Shown here in pieces: positions 1 to 5,503 of a stretch of 6,120 bases of DNA; the first letter of the stretch is position 1; the number at the start of each line of letters is the position of its first letter. The notes under the pieces are model-generated. The model saw only the letters and a program-made list of their open reading frames with translations, had not been told where the DNA came from and made no database searches. This stretch comes from Rhizobium sp. Q54. Lineage in GTDB: Bacteria; Pseudomonadota; Alphaproteobacteria; Rhizobiales; Beijerinckiaceae. Position numbers and translations under genes: made by a program. Where the stretch lies: positions 1 through 6,120 of the forward strand of contig CAMDKB010000283.1 of the NCBI GenBank assembly GCA_945901195.1, in the 5' to 3' direction.

Positions 1-1430
1 AACATTCCTACGAGCGCTCTGAAATGCTGCGCGAGCATGCGCAATATGATCCGCCGCGCGACCTTTCCCATCTGGCGCCAGAATGGTCGTTCGCGCATGT
101 TTTTCTGCACAAGGCGACGATCTACAATCAATTGAAAGACGCCAAGAAACAGAATTTCGATATATTCGTGAACCTCTGCGAGGGGCAGCTCACCTGGGAT
201 ATCGCTTCGGTCGATGTCATACATGCCCTGGAGAGCCTGAGCCTGCCCTACACAGGCCCTACGCCGGCGCTCTACGAACCCCGCAAGGACGCATTGAAGC
301 TCGTTGCGCGCTATGCCGGCGTGCGCACGCCTCGCTATGCCGCTGTGGCGCACACTAGAGAAGTGACGCGCGCCATTCGTAATCTGCGCTACCCGCTTTT
401 CGTCAAGCCCAACGGCAGCGGCGACAGCTGGGGCATTGATGCCGCAAGCTTCTGTCATGAGGCCGGGGCGGTGACGCCGAAAGTTCAGGAATTGCTGGCG
501 CAGCACGATTCCGTGCTGATCGAGGAATATCTCGGCGGGCGTGAATTCTCGGTGCTGGTCGCTGCGGACCCCTTTAACCCCAAAGTGCCCATCGCCTATC
601 CTCCGATTGAATTTTGTTTCCCTGACGGCGAGACCTTCAAGACATACGACCTCAAGAACACACAATTTCTGCCCGCGCAGAACGTCCGTGTCAGCGATCT
701 TCCCCTCGAACAGAAGCTGATCCAGGCTGCACGGCAGTTCTTCCTCACCTATGGCGCTGTCGGCTATTGCCGCATGGACTTCCGTCTCGACCAGGACGGC
801 GAGCCTAATGTGCTCGACGCGAATTTCACCTGTTCGGTTTTTTATCCCGACAAATATCTGGGCACGGCCGATTATATTCTAAAGCTGGATCCGGGCGGAC
901 CTGCGGGCTTTCTGCGCCACATTGTGGCCGAAGGCATCGCCCGCTGGAAAGCCAGGCAGAATGCGTTTGTCGTTCGCAATGATGGGTTGTCAGGGCTCGG
1001 CATCGAGGCCGCACGTGATATTGCCCCGGGCGAAATCGTATTCAAGGGCGAGGAATTATCCCAACGCATCGCCACCCGCCGCTGGGTGGAGAGCAACTGG
1101 AACGCCGAGGAAAGGCTGACCTTTGCGCAATACGCTTATCCGCTGGACGATGAAGTTTTCATCCTGTGGTCGGGCGATCCCATGGAATGGTCGCCGCAGA
1201 ACCATTCCTGTGATCCAAATTGCGCCTATGATGGATTGAACATACGCGCCCGCAAAGACATTGCGGTAGGTGATGAACTGACCCTCGACTATGCCGATTT
1301 CTGCAGCGAAACCTCTGCCGAGTTTCAATGCGGCTGCGGCGCAGCCAATTGCCGAGGCCTTGTGCAGGGATCGCCAGGCAATTCGGTCGCACTGCGCGAA
1401 AAGCGTCTGCGCCTGGAGTGCAAGCCCTGA
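1..1430 (+). CDS. ATP-grasp ligase / SET-domain methyltransferase fusion (5' partial)
   Basis: The reading frame is open from the left edge (first full codon at 3, reading HSYERSE before the ATG at 24), so the real start is probably upstream; the ATG at 24 would cut into the pre-ATP-grasp domain. Residue numbers count from that ATG. Residues ~45-300 resemble D-Ala-D-Ala ligase-type ATP-grasp enzymes: FVNLCEG (48-54), FVKPNGSGDSWG (126-137) with the likely ATP-binding Lys128, IEEYLGGREFSV (166-177), and CRMDF...VLDANF (249-268) with acidic residues and Asn267 placed for metal binding. Residues ~313-446 are a complete SET domain: GLSGLGI (321-327), the hallmark NHSCDPN (393-399), ELTLDY (418-423), then post-SET CxCx4C (Cys436, 438, 443), which with Cys396 would form a zinc site. 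Families imply ATP-dependent carboxylate-amine ligation plus SAM-dependent lysine methylation; substrates are unknown. No signal peptide or membrane segment is visible in the part seen, so probably cytosolic. Domain calls are firm, function is open. Confidence 0.9.
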   Translation, partial: HSYERSEMLREHAQYDPPRDLSHLAPEWSFAHVFLHKATIYNQLKDAKKQNFDIFVNLCEGQLTWDIASVDVIHALESLSLPYTGPTPALYEPRKDALKLVARYAGVRTPRYAAVAHTREVTRAIRNLRYPLFVKPNGSGDSWGIDAASFCHEAGAVTPKVQELLAQHDSVLIEEYLGGREFSVLVAADPFNPKVPIAYPPIEFCFPDGETFKTYDLKNTQFLPAQNVRVSDLPLEQKLIQAARQFFLTYGAVGYCRMDFRLDQDGEPNVLDANFTCSVFYPDKYLGTADYILKLDPGGPAGFLRHIVAEGIARWKARQNAFVVRNDGLSGLGIEAARDIAPGEIVFKGEELSQRIATRRWVESNWNAEERLTFAQYAYPLDDEVFILWSGDPMEWSPQNHSCDPNCAYDGLNIRARKDIAVGDELTLDYADFCSETSAEFQCGCGAANCRGLVQGSPGNSVALREKRLRLECKP

Positions 1431-1714
1431 AGCGGTTCAGAAAACCAGCCGCGCCGCTTCCTGCTAATGGCAGGCGTTCGCGATTGTCAATCGAGATAAT
1501 TCCCGCAGCTCGTTGTAAGTAGATCGAATTTACCGTCGATCAATCGCTCGTGTATGCTCTCCTGACCTGCTTCACGGGCAGCGATATCAGGCCCGCCCGC
1601 TCCCTTGTCCGGGACTTGCAATTACTCCGCGACGCTACAAATACGGCTTGGCAGGTCCATTTTGCCGTGCAATCCTCAGAGGCGAATGGGAGGGCCGTTG
1701 CGTAGGGGCGGCCT
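1431..1714. other. non-coding gap between SET fusion and cfa-like gene
   Basis: No convincing gene on either strand; the only open frames run out of register into the downstream gene. Weak dyads are visible: CCTGC-N5-GCAGG (1460-1474), which could form a small hairpin behind the upstream stop but has no T-run; CGATT-N3-AATCG (1481-1493); and GATCGA-N8-TCGATC (1522-1541). The last two could be operator half-sites for the downstream gene or chance. No clear -35/-10 pair could be chosen; TTGCAA at 1616-1621 with an AT-rich stretch near 1636-1643 is the best candidate and it is poor. Confidence 0.45.
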
Positions 1715-2992
1715 GTGTATCAGGGAGCGTCAGTGCGGCTTATGTCACTCGATCACACACGCAAGCGTAACGCAGCCTCCTCACGGCGTTTTGAGTCTGG
1801 TTTTAGCGAATCCATTGGCGCCGCTGTGGCGCTACGGCTCGTGTCGTTCATCGTGTATGGCCGTCTTTCGATTGTTACACCTGCGGGGCAGGTGATCGAA
1901 AACTCCGGCGAACAACCCGGACCTGAAGGCATGATGATCCTGCACAACTGGCGCGGGCTTCGCCGCCTTTTGCTGCAGGGCGATCTGGGATTTGCGCAGT
2001 CCTATCTCGACGGCGACTGGTCATCGCCCGATCTGGCCGGGTTGATTGGCGTGGCCGACAAGAACGCCGACGCCCTGATGCGTTACATCGACGGTTACCA
2101 TTTGTTGCGTAGCGTCAACAAATTGCGGCATCGCCTGCGCGCCAACACCAAACGCGGCAGCCGCAAGAATATTGAGGCTCACTACGACCTTGGAAATGAA
2201 TTCTACAAGCTGTGGCTTGATCCAACCATGACCTATTCGTCCGCGATCTTCGCGAGCGCAGACGATACTTTGGAACGCGCGCAACGACGCAAGATTGCCA
2301 GAATCGTCGAATTGCTAGACGTGCCGGGAAATGGCGATGCACTGGAAATCGGCTGTGGCTGGGGTGCGATGTCGCGCGCCATTGCTGAGGCAGGCGCTGC
2401 CGAAGTTGTCGGCCTGACGCTTTCTCCCTCGCAAAGGACTTTCGCGTTGCAAGCTGTCAGCGACCCTGCACTTGCCTCGCGTATCGACATTCGCCTTCAG
2501 GATTATCGCGACACGCCCGGTCAATTCGACCGGGTCGTTTCGATTGAAATGATCGAGGCGGTTGGCGCTGAATTCTGGCCGGTCTATTTCAAGACAATCC
2601 ATGACCGGTTGCGTGCAGGCGGCCATGCCATCATACAGGCCATCACCATTACTGAATCGCGTTTTGAAGCCTATCAGTCCAGCGTTGACTTCATTCAGCG
2701 CCATATCTTCCCGGGCGGAATGTTGCCCACGCCAGAAATTATCCGTGATCAGGCTCAAAACGCAGGGCTCAGATACGAATTCGTCGAAACCTTTGGTAAT
2801 AGCTACGCAAAAACGCTCGCCATCTGGCGGCAACGCTTCCTCGAACTCTGGCCAGTGATTTCCACACAAGGCTTCGACGAACGTTTCAAGCGCATGTGGG
2901 AATATTACCTGGCCTATTGCGAAGCCGGCTTTCGCAATGGAACAATTGATGTAGGGCTTTATAAACTGGAAAGGCCCGCCGGAACGTCCTGA
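1715..2992 (+). CDS. Cyclopropane-fatty-acyl-phospholipid synthase family methyltransferase
   Basis: A SAM-dependent methyltransferase of the CFA synthase/mycolic acid cyclopropane synthase family, expected to methylate or cyclopropanate unsaturated acyl chains of membrane phospholipids at the inner face of the membrane. Numbering from the GTG at 1715: N-terminal lipid-binding-type region ~35-130 (SYLDGDW, 96-102), AHYDLGN (155-161), MTYSSA (172-177), SAM-binding EIGCGWG (211-217), LTLSPSQ (234-240), QDYRD (262-266), IEAVG (280-284), IFPGGMLP (331-338), FKRMWEYYL (391-399). Length of about 415-425 fits the family. Compared by eye with E. coli Cfa, bicarbonate-site Glu, Ile and Tyr seem kept (Glu281, Ile310, Tyr364), but Cys and His are replaced by Ser176 and Gln308. 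Start is uncertain: GTG 1715 has AGGGG six bases upstream, GTG 1733 has AGGGAG five bases upstream, and ATG 1742 is the only ATG but spaced 14. No same-strand gene is close, so probably transcribed alone. Confidence 0.9.
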   Translation: MYQGASVRLMSLDHTRKRNAASSRRFESGFSESIGAAVALRLVSFIVYGRLSIVTPAGQVIENSGEQPGPEGMMILHNWRGLRRLLLQGDLGFAQSYLDGDWSSPDLAGLIGVADKNADALMRYIDGYHLLRSVNKLRHRLRANTKRGSRKNIEAHYDLGNEFYKLWLDPTMTYSSAIFASADDTLERAQRRKIARIVELLDVPGNGDALEIGCGWGAMSRAIAEAGAAEVVGLTLSPSQRTFALQAVSDPALASRIDIRLQDYRDTPGQFDRVVSIEMIEAVGAEFWPVYFKTIHDRLRAGGHAIIQAITITESRFEAYQSSVDFIQRHIFPGGMLPTPEIIRDQAQNAGLRYEFVETFGNSYAKTLAIWRQRFLELWPVISTQGFDERFKRMWEYYLAYCEAGFRNGTIDVGLYKLERPAGTS

Positions 2993-3203
2993 CATCCGGC
3001 GCGGTTTCGCGCTCGCAAAAGCGACCCGATATCGAGCGACAGTTGCGGGCCAGATGAACCTGGGCCAGTGCGAATTATTGGATTCATGGAGTTTTTTGAA
3101 ACCAACAACTTGCGCTTAAGCCGGGATGTGCCATCATTCAGAACGAATCAGTTTGTTTCAGTATTGCTTTTGAACTTGGCATGCACGCACAAGGGGAATG
3201 TGC
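2993..3203. other. non-coding gap, AT-rich leader of the 131-residue protein
   Basis: Just after the upstream stop lie small dyads without a T-run: GCGCG-N4-CGCGC (2999-3012) and TCGC-AAAA-GCGA (3013-3024); the latter 12-mer recurs at 3733-3744. From about 3070 to 3180 composition turns markedly AT-rich compared with the flanking genes, as expected of a promoter region, and includes T6 at 3092-3097. No -35/-10 pair stood out. Confidence 0.4.
3191..3197 (+). promoter_or_regulatory. Shine-Dalgarno AAGGGGA
   Basis: AAGGGGA ends six bases before the ATG at 3204 but directly abuts the in-frame ATG at 3198. Spacing therefore favours 3204 as the start of the small protein. Confidence 0.6.
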
Positions 3204-3599
3204 ATGAGCGAGTATGCTCTACAATCCATAAGGTCCGAGCTGATAGAGTGGTCCCAACCCTTGATTGTGGATCAGATCAACCACTTCTATTTTTATCGCC
3301 TGACGCACACGATCAGCGTCGCCCGTGACTTGTCAATCCAGCATTACCGGGTTTGGCGTCATGTGCTGCGGGACGAGATGCAGCAGGCTACAGATTTGCG
3401 TGCGGGCCTGGTTGAGACCGCTGAAAGGGCTGGCATGACCAGCGCGATGCTGGATGAGGTTGATCGTGCCGTGCTGGACGAACTTATGGACGTCGTCGTC
3501 TGCCGCTTTCGCCGGACCCCCAATATCGCACGCTCCTACGGTCTGACCCTTCTCGACACTGCGACAAGCATGGCGCGCGCGCGTCACGCCGTGGTCTGA
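3204..3599 (+). CDS. Small helical protein of unknown function
   Basis: A 131-residue protein that I do not recognise. The start at ATG 3204 (MSEYALQ) is chosen because the strong ribosome binding site is six bases upstream; the in-frame ATG at 3198 would add only two residues and overlap that site. There is no signal peptide or membrane segment. The sequence looks almost entirely alpha-helical and amphipathic, with an aromatic/His-rich first half (INHFYFYRLTHT at 25-36, QHYRVWRHVLRDEMQQ at 46-61), an acidic helix (MLDEVDRAVLDELMDVVV, 82-99), then a basic segment (RFRRTP, 101-106) and a C-terminal helix. It contains one cysteine (Cys100) and no known catalytic or metal motif. It is flanked by non-coding DNA on both sides and looks monocistronic. 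Plausible roles are a small helical sensor-like or partner-binding module; that is inference only. Confidence 0.7.
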   Translation: MSEYALQSIRSELIEWSQPLIVDQINHFYFYRLTHTISVARDLSIQHYRVWRHVLRDEMQQATDLRAGLVETAERAGMTSAMLDEVDRAVLDELMDVVVCRFRRTPNIARSYGLTLLDTATSMARARHAVV

Positions 3600-3665
3600 A
3601 GCCTCCACCCCTGCGGCGTGCACAAATATTCACCGGGGCCGCGCGACTTATGCAAAGTTAGATGC

Positions 3666-3680
3666 GATGCGATTCGCATC
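3666..3680. repeat. 15-bp palindrome GATGCGATTCGCATC
   Basis: Perfect 7-1-7 inverted repeat (GATGCGA-T-TCGCATC), preceded by a partial extra copy of its half-site (GATGC at 3661). Its compactness, with a 1-nt centre, suits a dimeric repressor operator better than an RNA hairpin. It lies about 150 bp upstream of the helicase start. Regulatory role is inferred. Confidence 0.4.
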
Positions 3681-3701
3681 GTCCGCCACTTGAGCTGGCT
3701 C

Positions 3702-3749
3702 GAGCATCCCGCGAAAAAGTCGTCCCGGTTTTTCGCAAAAGCGATGCTC
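3702..3749. repeat. Extragenic palindrome, hairpin 1
   Basis: Outer arms GAGCATC (3702-3708) and GATGCTC (3743-3749) enclose inner arms GCGAAAAA (3711-3718) and TTTTTCGC (3729-3736), with a 10-nt loop and an asymmetric internal loop (2 against 6 nt). The form, GAGCATnn...GCGAAAA...TTTTCGC...ATGCTC, is like the dispersed palindromic elements found between genes across Hyphomicrobiales, recalled from general knowledge and not from a search. Such elements may act as transcript 3' ends or nucleoid-protein sites; no specific role can be shown here. Confidence 0.6.
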
Positions 3750-3764
3750 TACCTTTATGGAATC

Positions 3765-3812
3765 GATCAGCATTTGTGCTGTAAACCGATTCCGGTTTAC
3801 AGCACGCTGATC
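3765..3812. repeat. Extragenic palindrome, hairpin 2 (20-bp stem)
   Basis: Outer arms GATCAGC (3765-3771) and GCTGATC (3806-3812), a 4-nt one-sided bulge ATTT (3772-3775), then inner arms GTGCTGTAAACCG (3776-3788) and CGGTTTACAGCAC (3793-3805) around the loop ATTC. All 20 pairs are perfect, which implies recent spread or selection. It ends 20 bp before the helicase start and only one base before the likely AGGAA ribosome binding site, so in a transcript it would form a strong 5' leader structure. With no T-run it is not a standard terminator. Together with hairpin 1 it probably forms one compound repeat unit. Confidence 0.7.
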
Positions 3813-3832
3813 TAGGAAATGGATAGCGCATA

Positions 3833-4927
3833 GTGGCCCACAATTGGTCTCCTCAGCAGGACAGCGCCCTGACGGATGTCTCACGCTGGCTCAAGAGCGA
3901 GGGCAGGCAGGTGTTTCGCTTGTTCGGTTATGCCGGCACCGGCAAGACCACGCTGGCGAAGCATCTGGCTGAAAATATCGACAGCAACGTCTGTTTTGCC
4001 GCGTTTACCGGCAAAGCTGCCCTGGTCATGCGCGCGAGGGGGTGCGAGGGCGCGCGCACACTGCATTCACTGATTTACCGGCCGCGCGAACTCGACACGG
4101 AAGAACCAAAATTTGTGCTCAACAGTGAAAGCGATGCCGCTAAGGCGGCGCTGATCGTTGTCGATGAATGCTCGATGGTGGATGAGGAACTGGGCCGCGA
4201 TCTGTTGTCCTTCGGCAAGCCCGTTCTAGTGCTCGGTGACCCCGCGCAATTGCCCCCCGTGAAAGGGGGCGGATTTTTTACCGAGGCCGAGCCTGATTGC
4301 ATGCTGACTGAAATTCACCGGCAGGCGGCGGACAATCCGATTGTGCGCCTGTCCATGGAGGTGCGCGAAGGCGGGCAGCTGGACATCGGGCGCTATGGCG
4401 AAAGCCGCGTGATCCGCCGCGCCGATATTGATACCGCATCAGTGACCGGCGCAGACCAGATATTGGTCGGAATGAACAAGACACGCCGGGCTTATAACAG
4501 GCGGATGCGCGACATCCTGGGCTTCAAGTCAGTCACTCCAGAGGCGAACGACAAGCTTGTTTGCCTGAAGAACGACCGGCCCAAGGGCCTGCTCAACGGC
4601 AGCCTTTGGCGGGTCAAGACCTGCGCCAATCTGCGGCGCGGCCGGTTGCGTATGACGGTGGCGCCGGAGGAAGACCAGAGCGCCAAGCCGCAGCGCATAG
4701 GCGTGGTGCCGCAATTCTTTGAGAGCGATGAGGAAGTGCCGTTTTCGCTGCGCAAGAATTCGGACGAATTCGACTATGGCTATGCGCTGACCGTGCACAA
4801 ATCGCAGGGCTCGCAATGGGACGACGTGATTGTGTTTGACGAATCCTGGGCGTTTCGCGAACATCGCCACCGCTGGCTCTATACTGCTATAACACGAGCA
4901 TCGGAACGGCTGACCGTCGTGATATAG
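3833..4927 (+). CDS. RecD/Dda-like superfamily 1 DNA helicase
   Basis: A 364-residue ATP-dependent helicase of the SF1B (RecD/Pif1/Dda) type, predicted to move 5'-3' on single-stranded DNA. Motifs in order: Walker A GYAGTGKTT (32-40); motif Ia AAFTGKAALVM (56-66); TLHSLIY (76-82); Walker B VVDECSMVD (109-117); motif III LGDPAQLPPV (134-143); TEIHRQ (159-164); motif V ALTVHKSQGSQWDDVIV (318-334); motif VI WLYTAITRASERL (348-360). All motor motifs are present, so it should be active. It is far shorter than RecD2 or RecD, lacking a long N-terminal region, and is close in size to T4 Dda. Start GTG 3833 directly precedes the conserved-looking NWSPQQ region; AGGAA at 3814 is rather far (14 nt), GGA at 3821 closer. 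It is the first gene of a tight run with the DedA and YbaK genes. A role in repair or replication restart is inferred from the family; no RecB/RecC partner is present. Confidence 0.9.
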   Translation: MAHNWSPQQDSALTDVSRWLKSEGRQVFRLFGYAGTGKTTLAKHLAENIDSNVCFAAFTGKAALVMRARGCEGARTLHSLIYRPRELDTEEPKFVLNSESDAAKAALIVVDECSMVDEELGRDLLSFGKPVLVLGDPAQLPPVKGGGFFTEAEPDCMLTEIHRQAADNPIVRLSMEVREGGQLDIGRYGESRVIRRADIDTASVTGADQILVGMNKTRRAYNRRMRDILGFKSVTPEANDKLVCLKNDRPKGLLNGSLWRVKTCANLRRGRLRMTVAPEEDQSAKPQRIGVVPQFFESDEEVPFSLRKNSDEFDYGYALTVHKSQGSQWDDVIVFDESWAFREHRHRWLYTAITRASERLTVVI

Positions 4928-4939
4928 AAAGCGCTGCAC

Positions 4940-4944
4940 AGGAG
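4940..4944 (+). promoter_or_regulatory. Shine-Dalgarno AGGAG of the DedA gene
   Basis: AGGAG lies three bases from GTG 4948 and six bases from TTG 4951. Spacing alone would favour the TTG, codon strength the GTG. The choice changes the protein by one residue. Confidence 0.6.
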
Positions 4945-4947
4945 CCA

Positions 4948-5484
4948 GTGTTGGAAACACCCGAATTCGCCAAGAGCATTCTCGATTTCATTCGCGTCAA
5001 TCAGGTATGGGCCATCCCTATCGTCTTTGCGCTGGCTTTTGCCGAATCCCTGGCTTTTGTGGCGCTGCTTGTTCCCGCCACGTTCATACTCTGGGGAGTT
5101 GGCGGCATGATTGGCGCGGCAGGGCTGAACTTCTGGCCCATCTGGCTCGCCGCCGCATTGGGGGCAGCACTGGGCGACTGGTTGTCCTATTGGCTCGGCT
5201 TTCATTATCACGAACAGATTGCGCGCATGTGGCCGCTGTCGAAATATCCCGATCTCATGCCGAAGGCGAAAGCCTTTTTCGAAAAATGGGGTGCGCCAGG
5301 CGTGTTCCTCGGGCGCTTTTTCGGGCCGCTGCGGGCCGCTGTGCCGCTGGTCGCGGGCGCAGCACAAATGCCAAGTGCGCCGTTTCAATTCGCCAACTGG
5401 ACATCGGCCTTTGTGTGGGCGACCGTAACGCTGGCGCCAGGCGCTGTGGGCATCGACATGATCAAGTCATATATGGGCTGGTGA
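4948..5484 (+). CDS. DedA family (SNARE-associated/VTT domain) inner-membrane protein
   Basis: A 178-residue polytopic inner-membrane protein of the DedA/VTT family. Members include flippases that recycle undecaprenyl phosphate and proteins needed for membrane homeostasis and envelope-stress tolerance; which lipid this one handles is unknown. Visible features: a hydrophobic segment ~21-60 holding the family FAES (31-34, acidic Glu33) and the re-entrant LLVPAT (40-45); a second hydrophobic stretch ~62-83 with LGDWLSYWLG (75-84, Asp77); then the signature FFEKWGAPGVFLGRFFG (110-126) and LRAAVPLVAG (128-137) with Arg123 and Arg129, believed important for transport; and a last hydrophobic segment ~145-170. 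It is slightly shorter than the usual 190-220 residues, without the longer C-terminal tail. It follows the helicase by 20 nt and precedes the broken ybaK-like gene by 19 nt, suggesting one transcript. Start is GTG 4948 or TTG 4951. Confidence 0.88.
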   Translation: MLETPEFAKSILDFIRVNQVWAIPIVFALAFAESLAFVALLVPATFILWGVGGMIGAAGLNFWPIWLAAALGAALGDWLSYWLGFHYHEQIARMWPLSKYPDLMPKAKAFFEKWGAPGVFLGRFFGPLRAAVPLVAGAAQMPSAPFQFANWTSAFVWATVTLAPGAVGIDMIKSYMGW

Positions 5485-5503
5485 GATTTTGGGTTGGTGA
5501 GAT
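5475..5503. repeat. Near-perfect 13-bp tandem duplication
   Basis: GGGCTGGTGAGAT (5475-5487) and GGGTTGGTGAGAT (5491-5503) match at 12 of 13 positions at an offset of 16 bp. The first copy contains the last codons and stop of the DedA gene; the second ends at the base before the ATG of the ybaK-like gene. It looks like a small slippage duplication at the gene border. Confidence 0.6.

Larger units (their letters stand above)
3600..3832. other. non-coding gap with palindromic elements
   Basis: This gap contains three palindromic structures, listed separately at 3666-3680, 3702-3749 and 3765-3812, and little else. None is followed by a T-run, so a classical intrinsic terminator for the upstream gene is not evident. 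The last 20 bases lead into the helicase gene and carry AGGAA at 3814-3818. Open frames here on the minus strand are translations of the palindromes and are not believed. Confidence 0.6.

Noticed and set aside
1605..1895. 96-codon plus-strand frame in the gap before the CFA-family gene
   Set aside because: Runs out of register 180 bp into the real gene; Arg/Cys-rich translation with no ribosome binding site.
2315..2995. 226-codon open frame on the minus strand
   Set aside because: It is entirely antisense to the well-supported CFA-family gene, has no recognisable domain, and arises from GC-rich codon structure.
2981..3006. Possible general-stress (EcfG-type) promoter GGAAC-N17-GGTT
   Set aside because: The -10 half differs from the CGTT consensus, it overlaps the end of the CFA-family gene, and it is 200 bp from the next start.
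3068..3328. 86-codon plus-strand frame starting with GTG in the leader of the small protein
   Set aside because: Overlaps the start of the 3204 gene in another frame, no ribosome binding site, and covers the AT-rich presumed promoter region.
3648..3884. 78-codon minus-strand frame across the palindromes
   Set aside because: It is a translation of the hairpin repeats and runs antisense into the helicase; typical of false hypothetical proteins on extragenic repeats.
4879..5388. 169-codon open frame on the minus strand, and 143 codons at 4529-4960
   Set aside because: Both are antisense to the helicase and DedA genes, which have clear motifs; low-complexity, charged translations without family features.
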